From contig CAJNDS010000446.1 in NCBI GenBank assembly GCA_905221605.1, positions 691,243 to 755,242 of the forward strand: 64,000 nucleotides of DNA, in the 5' to 3' direction. This DNA is from Symbiodinium natans (taxonomy: Eukaryota > Sar > Dinophyceae > Suessiales > Symbiodiniaceae). The position numbers and the translations under genes are program-made. Positions 1 through 10,900 of this stretch are shown one piece after another (the first letter of the stretch is position 1; each line of letters starts with the position of its first letter). Under the pieces are notes generated by a model that saw only the letters and a list, made by a program, of their open reading frames with translations, did not search any database and was not told the DNA's origin.

Positions 1-262
1 AGGGGTAGCGCTGCCCCTCGACCAGGCCAGCGTCCCGATACGATCTCCCTTGACCAAGACAAGGCTGTGAAAATGTCGTGGGGTGGCTGATTGGTTTGGG
101 TTACCGAAGGGGTAGCGCTGCCCCTCGGCCGGGCCAGCGTCCCGATACGATCTCCCTTGACCAAGACAAGGCTGTGAAAATGTCGTGGGGTGGCTGATTG
201 GTTTGGGTTACCCAAGGGGTAGCGATGCCCCTCGACCGGGCCAGCGTCCCGATACGACTCTC
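1..262. repeat. 107-bp tandem repeat, about 2.4 copies
   Basis: Units begin at 1, 108 and 215, each starting AGGGGTAGCGCTGCCCCTCG or a near copy, and the array breaks off in the third unit. It enters from the left edge, so its full size is unknown. The open frames across it are by-products of the repeat and are not called as genes. Confidence 0.9.
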
Positions 263-439
263 CCTCGTCAGAATTTGGGCTTTCGAAGCTTTTGGAGGCT
301 GCCAAAGCTTTCAAAGCTCCTGGAAGCGTCCAGAGCCTCCCATGCTTCTGGAGGTTACCGAAAGCCTTTGTGAGGGGGGCTTGGAGAAGCTTTGTTGTGA
401 ACACAAAAGAAATGTTTGCAAGTTTTCCCTTTGGGAGAG

Positions 440-1075
440 CCCAAAAGGTTCCTCAATGGCCTGGGAGCTTCTGCCAAAGAAGCACCAAAAAGGCTCAGAA
501 ATGGGTGAAGCCCAAAAAGGCTCAGGAATGGTCTGGGGGGAGCCCAAAAACGCGGAGAAATGGTCAGGGGGAAGCCCAAAAACCTAAGATGAGGAGCCCA
601 AAAAGCCCAGAAATGGTTCGGGAGGAGCCCAGAAAAGGCTCAGGAATGGTCTGGGAGCAAGCTAAGAAATGGCTTGAAAAAGGCTCAGGGGGCGGTCTGA
701 GCCCGGCAACGGTCCTTGAGGGGGGGCCCGGGTTGCACCAGCAATTTTTTGGTGGGGGCCCGGGTTGCACGAAGCCCAAGAAAGCTCAGAAATGGTCGGG
801 AAGAGCAGAAAAAAAGCTCAGAAATGGTCTGGGAGAAGCCCAAAAGGCTGAGGAATGGTCTGGAGCTCAGAAATGCTCAGAAAGGGTCTGAGCCAAGCCC
901 AAAAAAAGCTGGCAGAAGGCCAAAGAGGCTAAAAAATCAAAGCTCCGAACTGGTCTGGAAGAAAAGCTGGGAGAAGCCCAAAAAGGCTCAGAAATGGTCT
1001 GGGAAGCCCAAATTGCTAGTTTTGGTCCGGAAAAAGTGAAAAACGGTCGGAAATGGTCCGGGAAAAGTAAGCCCC
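440..1075. repeat. Degenerate purine-rich minisatellite
   Basis: Imperfect units of about 20-30 bases built on AAGCCCAAAAAGGCTCAGAA followed by ATGGTCTGGG. Long open frames on both strands here arise from the simple repeat (Lys/Gly/Trp-rich on +, Pro/Phe-rich on -) and look non-coding. The interval 717-772 is interrupted by the GGTTGCACCAGCAA repeat that recurs at 1,105. Confidence 0.8.
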
Positions 1076-1104
1076 GCAAAGGGTCCGGGGCGGTCTGAGC
1101 CTGG

Positions 1105-1240
1105 CAATGAGGGGGGGGCCCCAGGTTGCACCAGCAAATCTGGTGGGGGGGCCGGGTTGCACGAGCAACGGTCCTTGGGGGGGGGCCCAGGTTGCACCAG
1201 CAACGGTCCTTGGGGGGGGGGCAGGTTGCACCAGCAAAAG
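1105..1240. repeat. GGTTGCACCAGCAA minisatellite
   Basis: About four units of roughly 33-35 bases: a G run, CC(A/G)GGTTGCAC, (C/G)AGCAA, then CGGTCCTT in most units. The same motif lies at 717-772 inside the preceding minisatellite. No coding signal is seen. Confidence 0.8.
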
Positions 1241-1461
1241 GTCTTGGGTTTAGGGTCTTTACCTTTGACACTCAAAGGCTCGACCGCCTTGACGGCCAGT
1301 GTGGGCCTTTCCTTGCCTTGGAGCGTCCAGCAGCCCCAGCTTTACCTGGGCTGCACGTTCAGTGCTCTCAGGTCGCTCGCGAAGCTCGGACGGCTTCGGG
1401 CTCTCAAGTGTTGGTAGCGAGCCCTCAGCAAAGACTTTAATGTGGTCTGCTGATGAGTGTG

Positions 1462-1514
1462 CCCCCCCCCCCCCCCCCCCTCCCCCCCCCCCCCCCCCTC
1501 CCCCCCCCCCCCCC
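1462..1514. repeat. Poly-C tract
   Basis: Cytosine runs broken only by single T residues. G runs lie at about 1,540-1,570. The tract could form an i-motif, or a G-quadruplex on the other strand, and its assembled length should not be trusted. Confidence 0.85.
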
Positions 1515-1572
1515 TCACGAATGGATCCCGCGCTTAGTGTGGGGGGGGGGGGCAATTTGGGGGGGGGGGGTC

Positions 1573-1836
1573 TGGCTTTATATGATTTTAAAAGGGATGA
1601 GTTTACATGAATTTAAAAAGGGATCCATATGATTTTAAAAGGGATGAGCTCGTATGAATTTTAAAGGGATCCATATGAATTTAAAAGGGGTGAGACTGTA
1701 TGAAATTAAACGGGATCCATACGATTTTAAGAGGGATGGGTTTATATGAATTTAAAAGGGATTATATGATGTTAAAAGGGATCCACCTGATTTTGAAAGG
1801 GATGAGTTTATATGAATTTAAAGGGGATCCATCTGT
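1573..1836. repeat. AT-rich tandem repeat (TATGAATTTAAAAGGGAT)
   Basis: About nine diverged units of roughly 25-33 bases alternate 'gatgagtttatatgaattta' and 'gatccatatgattttaaaag' forms. The base composition is clearly lower in GC than the flanks. Confidence 0.8.
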
Positions 1837-1840
1837 CCCA

Positions 1841-2280
1841 ACCAAGCCAGCCCGCAAAAAAAAATATAATTCCGGGGGAGCAATCTTTTTATATTATACG
1901 GCATACGGGCAGCTGCTGGACTACCCCCTTTGAAATTTGATTGCCTGGCCTCGGTACAAAAGCATTTTATAAGGAGCTCTTAGCTTTGGGCTGGCCTGGA
2001 GACTGAAGATTTCAGGGCCCGACAACCTCAGGCCTCAAGGTTTAGGAGGCCTCAGCCCTTAGGCCTCTGGATCCAAACCCAACCAGCCCGCAAAAAAAAT
2101 ATAATTCCGGGGGAGCAAACTTTTTATATTATACGGCAGTCGGGCAGCTGCTGGACTACCCCCTTTGAAATTTGATTGCCCGGCCTCGGTACAAAAGAAT
2201 TTAATAAGGAAATCTTAGCTTTGGGGCTGGCCTGGAGACTGAAGATTTCAGGGCCTGACAACCTCAGGCTCAGGTCAGAA
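1841..2280. repeat. Direct duplication of a ~195-bp unit, offset 236
   Basis: The stretch beginning CCAGCCCGCAAAAAA at about 1,847 recurs from about 2,083. Both copies contain ATAATTCCGGGGGAGCAA, a TATTATACGGCA stretch, GGGCAGCTGCTGGACTACCC and GAGACTGAAGATTTCAGGGC. A third fragment, CACAATTCCGGGGGAGCA, lies near 2,402. No coding content is recognised. Confidence 0.85.
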
Positions 2281-2464
2281 GCGATTTCTGGACGACAACA
2301 CCATTCGACAGCCTCGCCGAAATTTTGCATCGCCCGATTTTTTTTCACAATTCCGGGGTCCTCCTCAAATAGATCCACCTGAATAATTTTTGGATTTTTT
2401 TCCACAATTCCGGGGGAGCACACTAATCAGGATACAACATTAGGGTTTAGGGTTTAGGGCTTGT

Positions 2465-2573
2465 CCAACCAAGGCCACGAAGAAGCTGGAAGCCCCAAGA
2501 AAGCTTGGCGACTTCGGCGACGGGAAGAAAGAGGCTCCCAGCGTAGGGGCTTGGGACCCCACACCTTACGGGC
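2465..2573 (+). CDS. Exon-like island, Lys-rich, function unknown
   Basis: One frame stays open for about 36 codons and reads as charged protein (it includes ATKKLEAPRKLGDFGDGKKE), between telomeric sequence at 2,440 and 2,583. Composition and amino-acid use resemble the better supported exons of this window. No splice signal decides the ends and no partner exon was identified, so its gene is unknown. Confidence 0.4.
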
Positions 2574-2582
2574 TTGTCCCTA

Positions 2583-4600
2583 AAGGTTTAGGGTTTAGGG
2601 TTTAGGGTATAGGGTTTAGGGTTTAGGGTTTAGGGTTTCCTTAACCCTCACGGCCAGGATAATAGAAATTGTACGCGTTTCATTGCACAAAGCTCCTGCA
2701 TCTTTCACAATGAGGCAAAGCAGACAAAAGCATGGCTTTCAGGCACCCAAAAGAGTCCCTGAATAGCGAAAGCAAGCCCCCAGGCCCCAAAAAAATCACC
2801 GGGAAGCCCCAAAGGCCATGAGACCCCCAAAAGGCACCGGGAGGCCCCAAAAAAAGACACCAAAAAAGGCCCCCCAAGTGACAACCCGACACCAAGTAAA
2901 AAGACCCGAACATGGCCCCGGAGGCCTTACAGGGTGGTCCCAAAGCCTCCCAAACTGGCCAAAGCAAAACACAAAACCCGGGCAAAAACTCCCCCAAAAC
3001 CCCAAATGTTTGGAGTTTAGGGTTTAGTGTTTAGTGTTTAGTTTTTAGTGTTTAGGGTTTAGTGTTTAGGGTTTAGAGTTTAGAGTTTAGGGTTTAGTGT
3101 TTAGGTAGGGTTCAGGGTACCGAACTCCACTCCCGCCACCCGCAGGCCAAGTGATTCGTCCGTCTGTTTTTTTTTGCGCAGCGAGGGTCATGGGAAGCCC
3201 GTGCGGTGTAGGGGAGAGGGTTTAGGGTTTAGGGTTTAGGGTTTAGGGTTTAGGGCTTAGGGTTTAGGGTTTAGGGTTTAGGGTTTACGGTTTACGTTTA
3301 CCGCCTGGCTGAGGGTTTGGGGGTTCACGGGGGTTGGGCTCGAATTCTTTCTTGGGCAATTTAAGTTCCTACCAACCCCTAAACCCTAAACCCTAAACCC
3401 TAGACCGTTTAGAACCTTTTTTGGGCCAGGGTATTCAGCAACTAGGAATTCATCCTAGAGCTTGGTCATCGTACACTTGGCTGTGCATGCTCAATAAACC
3501 CTAAACCCTAAACCCTAAACCCTAAACCCTAAACCCCAAACCCTAAACCCTAAACCCTTTCGTGTTCAGGAGTTTCCCTTAATGAGCCGAGGATCAAGCG
3601 GAGTCAAACTTGAACCCGTAAGGACGTACCCTGTAAGAGGTTCCCTTCATCTGCTCCTAATTTGGCTGGCCCTTCTATTCTTTACAGGATCTCTAAATTT
3701 TGAAAGGGGTCCCCAAACGCAAGGATACAACCTTTAGGCATCCCAGGTTACATCCCGAAGCCCTAAACCCTAAGCCCTAAACTGCAGTTTCCCTGAAGAG
3801 TCGAAGGCCCCTCGACCCTACACCTCCCATGACGAGTCCTACAGAGTTGCACCACCATTTTCCTCCTCGAAACAGTTTCTCTTGGTAGCCCGTTGGTGGC
3901 CTTGTGTCCTTCTTGTGGTTCAAGGTTCCCTTAATCGAGGCAGCCAACCCCAGAAAGGGTACCCTGATTTTTTACAATCTGGTTACTGGGCTACTAAACC
4001 CTAAACCTATGATGCTATGGAGTTTTACGAAAATAGGGCGCCCCAAAATGGCACCCAAACCCCAGGATTCCCTGATAAAGAGGGCAATAAGGGCCCCCAA
4101 CTTCGGAAACCGCCCTATGGTCACTGGGCTACTAAACCCCAAGCCCTTATTGTCATATAGACAGGCTGCCCTGGCTACAATCTGGTTACTGGGCTGCTAA
4201 CCCCTAACCCTAAACCCTTATGAAAATGTGTTACTGGGCTGGGCTACTGAACCCTAACCCTAAACCCTAAACCCTAAACCCTAAACCCTAAACCCTTATG
4301 ATCATATGTTATTGGGCTACCAAGTTCTTGCATGAGTTCGAAAGTGCACGGAAGATCACTTTCACGTCCCATTCTCGGCCTGCCGCTCGTTTGAGACGAA
4401 GGTTCTCCAGCCGTCGAACACTTTGTAGGGTTTATAAGGGTTAGGGTTTAGGATATTTAGTAATTTAGGGGTTAGGGGTTAAGGTTTAGGCTATTTAGTA
4501 ATTTAGGGTTTAGGATATTTAGTAATTTAGGGTTTAGGGGTTCAGGTTTAGGGTTTAGAGAGCTTTCATCTCAACTGCGCGCTCTTTGCCTTTGTACCTA
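2583..4600. other. Repeat-rich stretch without a convincing gene
   Basis: Telomeric arrays lie at 2,583-2,638, 3,015-3,115, 3,218-3,300, 3,495-3,560 and 4,250-4,297. Copies of element families M (about 3,610-3,750), B (3,881-3,996) and F (about 4,012-4,121, placed against the right arm of B) fill most of the rest. The open frames at 2,680-3,027 and 3,904-4,200 run through these repeats and are not accepted as genes. Confidence 0.6.
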
Positions 4601-4601
4601 G

Positions 4602-4723
4602 GTGATGCCCCAGGCATCAAATAGGCAAGACTTCTTGTACAGAGCAGAATTGGACTCGTGGCCGGTGGCTCCCCACTTAGGATGCCCCCGCAGTTGCGGG
4701 GGGGATGCCTATGCGGGGATCAG
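4602..4723 (+). CDS. Exon-like island, function unknown
   Basis: After a CCTAG acceptor-like site, one frame is open to a CAG/GTGATA donor-like site. It reads as ordinary protein (VMPQASNRQDFLYRAELDSW, then two Cys near CPRSCGG). Flanking DNA is telomeric on the left. No family is recognised. Confidence 0.4.
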
Positions 4724-5768
4724 GTGATAGGGCCGCGCTCCAACCGCAAGAGTCGTGCGAATCCCAATCTTGACGCCCTTTGTCATGCCCATGGTCATAT
4801 GCAACTACCCCGAAGTACTCAACCCCAAACCCTCATATCCATGTCTTTGCTGTGCTTCTATTGAAGTGTAAGCCGCAGGAAATGCAGGCTACCGCTTTGC
4901 GCTACCAGACGCTTTGCTTTAACCGACCCTTGACACATGCCGTGAACCTTTGCACCCAAAAGTTGCTGGAGGTCGTGGTTAAGGGCTTAGGGCTTAGGGT
5001 TTAGGGTTTAGGGTTGTGGCTTCGTGTTTGAGGGCTTATCGGGGTTCAGGCTTCGGGGTACAGACTTCAGCAGTGTTAGGAACCCTCCGCCCCCCCCTTC
5101 CCCCAGAAGAAGCTGCAAAGTACCCTCACAATTGCAAAACAGACTTTACTGCATTGATCCGCTGCTCTGCTCACTATGGCCAGTCTTCAAGGGTTTAGGG
5201 TTTAGCGTTTGCCTTAAGAGCTCCAAGCCTGCATTTTTCTCCCCTTATAGGAATGTGAGGTAACCTACAAAGACATAGGTCTGGGGTTGGTAAGGTAGCA
5301 TGTCTAACCGAGACTCTATGTCCTCACAGGATTGTCTTGGGGGTTAGGGTCTTTACGGCTTGAGGGTTGAGGGTATTGAGGTCTTTCACCAGGATACCGG
5401 TGGTGCCCTGGTTACCTCTGTTGGCGGCAAGGTTCCCTTCTGAACCAGAATCAGCAAAACCATCAAAGCAGCTTCGAAATTGCACCCGGCTGGCCGCAGC
5501 CGGTTCGGCTCACTTCCCCTCCAAGCCCCAGAGCCCACCTTAAAGCCCTATACCTCACACCCGACAGCAAAACCCTAAACCCTAAACCCTAAACCCTAAA
5601 CCCTAAAACCCTAAAACCCTAAACCCTCAACCCTAAACCTATATTCCCGGCTGCTGCAGCCCTGAGCCTCACGATTGCAGATTTAAGGTTTAAGGGTTGC
5701 GGGTTTGGGGTTTAGGGTTTAGGGTTTAGGGTTGCGGGTTTGGGGTTCAGGGTCCAGGGAACAAAAAG

Positions 5769-5840
5769 CATAGTCGCCGCGCATGCCGCGCCACCGAGAC
5801 AAATGAGCCGTGACGAGGACGGTCGGCATCCAGCGGGTTT
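5769..5840 (+). CDS. Possible short exon
   Basis: A non-repetitive island between telomeric arrays has an open frame reading IVAAHAAPPRQMSRDEDGRH. The support is only codon-like composition and isolation between repeats. Confidence 0.25.
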
Positions 5841-5972
5841 GGGGTGTAGGGTTTGGGGTTTAGGGTTTAGGGTTTAGGGTTTAGGCGCGAAGCCGAAAGC
5901 ACCTAACATGTGAACCGTTTCAACACCCAAAACCCTACAACCCTCATGCCCAATCCAGCCCTACACCCTCCG

Positions 5973-6083
5973 TGGAAGCTCTTTTGACTCAGTAAGTCTA
6001 CTTACTTAGTATGCCCTAGAAACCTCTTATAATCCCCATAGCCCACCTTGCTAACCCTACTTACTAAGTCAAAAGAGCTTCCA
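5973..6083. mobile_element. Family K palindromic element (complete)
   Basis: The terminal inverted repeats are TGGAAGCTCTTTTGACTCAG on the left and TACTAAGTCAAAAGAGCTTC then CA on the right, with a second paired block (AGTAAGTCTACTTACTTAG against CCCTACTTACT). There is no coding capacity. A second copy lies at 47,998-48,108. Confidence 0.8.
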
Positions 6084-6110
6084 TAGTATCGGCTTAAGGA
6101 TCCAGGGGTG

Positions 6111-6190
6111 CTTGGTAGCCCAGTGGTGCTTCTTTGCCCTTTTTGAGGGGTTCTCCGTTCCCTTGTTTATGGTATGGTTACTGGGCTACT
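6111..6190. mobile_element. Family B element, shortened copy
   Basis: It starts CTTGGTAGCCCAGTGGTGCT and ends ATGGTTACTGGGCTACTTA, the terminal repeats of family B. The middle lacks part of the usual AACCAACCCCAAAAAGGGTA block. Confidence 0.75.
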
Positions 6191-7060
6191 TACCCTAAAC
6201 CATAATATGGAAGGGAGGTGTCAAAGGGCGAGGGGCCGAAAGAAGAAAGCATTATGTTCATTACCCTTGATCCGAGAACCCCCTAAACCCTGCCTTCTCC
6301 TTCCAGAACCCGCGCGTGGTGGCCCTAAAACCTGTCGGGGTACTTGCGGCCCTCAGCTACTACATAGGAACCCTTTTATACTAAACAGGAGCCCCTTTAA
6401 GGCACTAAAGATGCGCTACCCAAAACACCGAACCCTTCTATACTGCATAGGAACCCCTTTGAGGCAGAAACATGCACGACCCTAAATGCCCGGAAGCCTG
6501 ACATGGACTTTCTAGGGTCAAAGGTTTACAACCGGACCCATGCAGAACTTGGGGTTTAGGGTTTAGGCCTATAGGGCTTAGGGTGTTAGGGTTTAGGGTT
6601 TGGGGTTTGGAGTTTGTTGGCTTGAAACCCTCAAGTGCCTGCACACTTTTTTTCTCAGGCATCGGCTTCTTTTTGTTTATTTTTTTTATGTTGTTCTTTT
6701 TCTTTGTTTTACATTTTTTCGTTGAGGGGGGGGTGAGGGTTTAGCAATAATTATTGGCAATTTATTTCTTTGATTTTATTTCATTTGTTTTTTTGTTGGG
6801 GGGGGTGAGGGTTTAGGAGTATTTTGTTTGACTCGTGAGGTTGAACCTGCAGGTTGTTACCATAAGAACCCTGCATAGCCTTCCTAGGGCTTAAACCCTA
6901 AACCCTACACCCTAAACCCTAAATCTTAAACCCGGAGCAAGGTACCCTAAGCCCTAAACCCTAAACCCTAGAACCTGGGGTTCCAAGTCCTACTGTCAGG
7001 AGTTCGCCCCTGGCACACGGGTCGCGCACCCAGTATTGGGCGAGTCTTGGGGATGAGTGG
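6190..7060. other. No supported gene; mixed repeats
   Basis: T-rich sequence with two GGGGGGGTGAGGGTTTAG stretches (about 6,725-6,835), short telomeric runs and unassigned unique DNA. The open frame at 6,174-6,485 overlaps a family B end, and I see no reason to call it a gene. Confidence 0.5.
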
Positions 7061-7220
7061 AACCCTAAACCCTAAACCCTAAACCCTAAACCCTAAACCC
7101 TAAACCCTAAACCCTAAACCCTAAACCCTAAACCCTAAACCCTAAACCCTAACCCTAAACCCTAAACCCTAAACCCTAAACCCTAATTAAACCCTAAACC
7201 CTAAATCCTAAACCCTAAAC
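7061..7220. repeat. CCCTAAA array, about 160 bp
   Basis: About 22 units, mostly perfect, with single variants (CCCTAACC, AATTAAACC, AATCCT) towards the right end. The CCCTAAG-variant array at 7,345-7,465 follows. Confidence 0.95.
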
Positions 7221-7592
7221 GGCGTTTGAAGGTCTAGGGTGTAGGGTTCAGGGTTCAGGGTTTAGCGCCTGGGCTTCCTGGAATGGTTTCGCTGTCCATC
7301 CTGTTTGACTTTCAGCAGTGAATATTTGCATGCACGACATATACAGATACACATGTGTACCCTAAATCCTAAACCCTAAGCCCTAAACCCTAAGCCCTAA
7401 GCCCTAAGCTCTAAGCCCTAAGCCCTTAAAACCCGAAGCCCTAAACCCTAAGCCCTTAAAGCCCTATGTACTGTCACATGGGGTGTATGATCGATCGCTG
7501 CGGTCGACATGCATCGGCACCTTGTAGGGCCTCCTGTTACCCGTTCTCACCTTCCTGACTTAGGGGGGCTTGGGCAGTTAGCCTTTTAACCT

Positions 7593-7733
7593 TTTGGGTT
7601 ATATATATATATATACATATATGCATATATATATATATATACATATAACATATATACATATATATATATATACATATATATATACATATACATATATATA
7701 TATATACATATATATATATAATCCCGTTACGAG
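7593..7733. repeat. (TA)n / TATACATA microsatellite
   Basis: About 140 bases of alternating TA and TATACATA units. Similar tracts lie at 8,718-8,780 and 15,365-15,440. Confidence 0.9.
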
Positions 7734-7957
7734 AACAGGGTGAACCTTTTTTGGGCTATGGTATTCAGCCCCTAAGCTGAAGCCCTAAACCCGGAACAAA
7801 CGTTTGATTTTGGCCGCGCCAAAGAGACGATTTAATTAAGGTCGAGGCTCATCTGTCAAAGATCTTCCCAGGGGCCCTAAACCCTAAACCCTAAACCCTA
7901 GATCCTAAACCCTAAACCCTAAACCCTAAACCCCAAACAGCGCCTCTGAATTGTAGC

Positions 7958-10900
7958 ATGTCACGCGAGCCAGCTCGGAAGAGCAAAGCTGAAGTTCTTG
8001 CTGAAGACATCTGCGGAGTCTGGAGGTTGTGCCTAAGTGATATAGTTGCTTCGTAACTATGCCATTCTCCATTCCCTTCCCTGCCACCGATTGACGTGGT
8101 TTGTGGAGGTTTGTGGAGTATGTTAAGCCCTAAACCCTAAACCCTAAACCCTAAACCCTAAACCCTAAACCCTAAACCCTAAACCCTAAACCTCCACAGC
8201 CCTTTCACCTGCGAAATCTAAAGACTCTCAAGATCAATCAAGCTGGACGATCTATTTGCGCCCTCCTATGGCTGCCCCAACAAATGTGGCGGACGGCCTT
8301 TTCAAAGCCGCCAATGCATGGCAGGTGCCTTGGATTCTACTACAAAACCCTAAACCCTAAACCCCTCACAGCCCCGGGGCCCTTAGTCATTGGCTAGCCC
8401 CTGGGGACATCTCATGTGTTCCCTCGTTGGGTTTAAGAGGACCATGTTTCCACTCTTTGCCTAAGAACGCCCCCAAAAGATCCAATAATCATCCCTATAT
8501 TACCCTTTTAAGGAAGACTTTTTTTTGTTTGGGGGGGGGGGGGGGGGGTTCTTAAGAAAGTAGTAGATTTAGGATTTTTTTCAGAGGGTTGCAGTAGCCA
8601 GCCAAGGTTAGTAGCAGAGAGATAAGGGCCCTGGGTTTGAAGTATTGTAACCTACGTAGTGTGTCCAGATAAACCCAGAAGGCTCGGACATTGAAAGAAT
8701 GCTGGGGGCATGTTCCGCTTTATATATCTATATATATATATATATGTAAATACATGTATGTAGATATATATATATACTCTATGGTGATTACTGATATCCT
8801 TGATGATGCTTCAAAGTATTGTCGCTGATGTAAATCTTGCAGTGTCTTGGTGTTTCCGTCAGGTCTCGACAGACTTGGCCTGGCACAACACGGAAGTCGC
8901 GCCTGACGAGCTGGTTTACAAATCCTTGCCGCACGTGGCTCGGATCCAGAGTAGGCTACATACCATCCCTAAACCCTAAACAGGGTTTAAGGTTTAGGGA
9001 TGTTAGGACCCAGAGTAGGCCCTTATTCCCTTTTGTTAAGTGTTTTGGTTCCCTTACAAGCCCCTTTTTTTAACCCAAAACGGGTACCCTATTTACTCCT
9101 AGACTACTCTTGGGTCACCATAAGCCCGAAACCCTAAACCCTTTCTATTCCTAGGCTACTCTTGTGGCCCTAAACCCTAAAACCTAAACCCTAAACCCCA
9201 AAAGGTGGACAGTGTTGACATCTTCGTCAGCCACTCCTGGGACTGCTCTTCGTGGATGAAATACCTGGCGCTGTGCCAGTTTCTGAACTTTAACATGGCC
9301 GCCAACTCGGCGGTCTCTTAGTAGTAGAGTCGAGAACCTTTACTTTTTTGGGGGGGTTTAGGGTTTAGGGTTTAGGGTTTAGGGTTTGGGGGGCGAGGGG
9401 GGGTAGTAGAATCCCTAGAAGTTCCCAAAGGTGAGCCTTCACTTCTGCTAGGTTGCTGGACAACGAAGGTCTTGGCTATAAGTGCCCTAAATTGGGTTAT
9501 AAGGATCCTAAATTAGGTCCTAAGTCCCTAAACTATACTTAGTATAGTAAGGGGGCCCCTCCTTGTAGGTTCCTGGACAACGAAGGTCTTGGCTTGGATC
9601 TCGACGGCGCTGTTTTTGCTCCTTCGGGCAGGTGGCGTGATTGAGTTGGCAGTTTCAATGGCCGGGACCAACTTCTTGACCTATTCCTTGGTGTCTTGGC
9701 AGCCCAGTGGTTCCCCTTTGCCCCCACTTTTTTTGTTTTCTGGGTTCCCTGATAAAGCAATCACTAACCCAAGAACGGGTGCCCTTGTTGGAGTATTCAT
9801 TGCTGGGCTACCCAGGTGTACTTTCCGATGGCGGTGTTCTGCCTGGTGTATTTCTTTGGGCACACGCTTTGTCGGAAGACATTCTGGTTTGATCGCATCT
9901 GCGTGAACCAGACAGACTTGGAGTTGAAAGCAAAAGCGCTGGATGCTCTGCCACACTTCGTGGCGAACTCAAGTGAGATGCTTATCTTGCTTGATGAGAA
10001 GTATTTGGAGCCTCGGCGTGGCCTTTAAAATCATTTTGCTAGGGTTTGCCCGAACCCTGAACCCTAAACCCTAAACCCTAAACCCTAAACCCTAAACCCT
10101 AAACCCTAAGTCATTTTGCTCGGGTTTTGGGCTGTTCGGGTTCACACTTGTGACACACACACACACACCTAAACCCTCCCTAAACCCTGAACCACAAACC
10201 TCCTCTCTCTAATATGGAAGCCAGGAGCGCTTGTGGTGCAACTACGAAATCGCCATCTTTTCCCGAAGGTCGCGCGGACCACAGTCCATGCACTTTATGC
10301 CTCTCTGGCTGCCCATCTGGATTTTGTCCACTGTTGCCATTGATTTCCTGGGCGTTCTGGCACTTACGGTGTCTTGGTAGCTCAGTGGTACCCTTTTCCC
10401 CTTTTTTTGGGGGGGTTCTGGGTTGCCTTTTCAAGTAGCCAACCCCAAAAAAGGGGTGCCCTGATTATGATATGGAGGTTTCCGAAAATAGGGGGTGCCC
10501 TTTTTGGGGGGGTTCCAATCATAAGGATTATAGCATGTGGGGGGTATATCAGGCGTACCCCTATTTTGGGAAATTGCCATATGGTTCCTGGGCGACCAAG
10601 GTGTGTATGCCTACCGGCTCAGCCGGGGTCGATCCTCCCGAGTCTGAGGCTGATACTCGGCTGGGGTTCTTCCTGTTGACGTTTGAAGCATGGACTGCTC
10701 CTGGCTTGGTGCGTCATGGTAGCCCTATGGTAGCCTTTCTTTTCGCTTTTTTGGGGGGGTTTAGGGTTTAGGGTGTAGGGCTTAGGGCTTGGCAGCCCAT
10801 TGGTAACCGTTTCCCCCTTGTTTTGGGTCAAGGTGTCCCTGCAAAGTAACCAGCTCCCAAAACTTAGTAGTAGAGTATGTAACCCACCCTAAACCCTAAA

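Noticed and set aside
198-891. Long + strand open frames over 185-1,039
   Set aside because: They follow the purine-rich minisatellite, and several overlapping frames on both strands are open at once, which is typical of simple repeats.
1259-1555. Poly-Gly/poly-Pro proteins near 1,299-1,555
   Set aside because: Translation of homopolymer C/G tracts; no exon-like sequence outside the tract.
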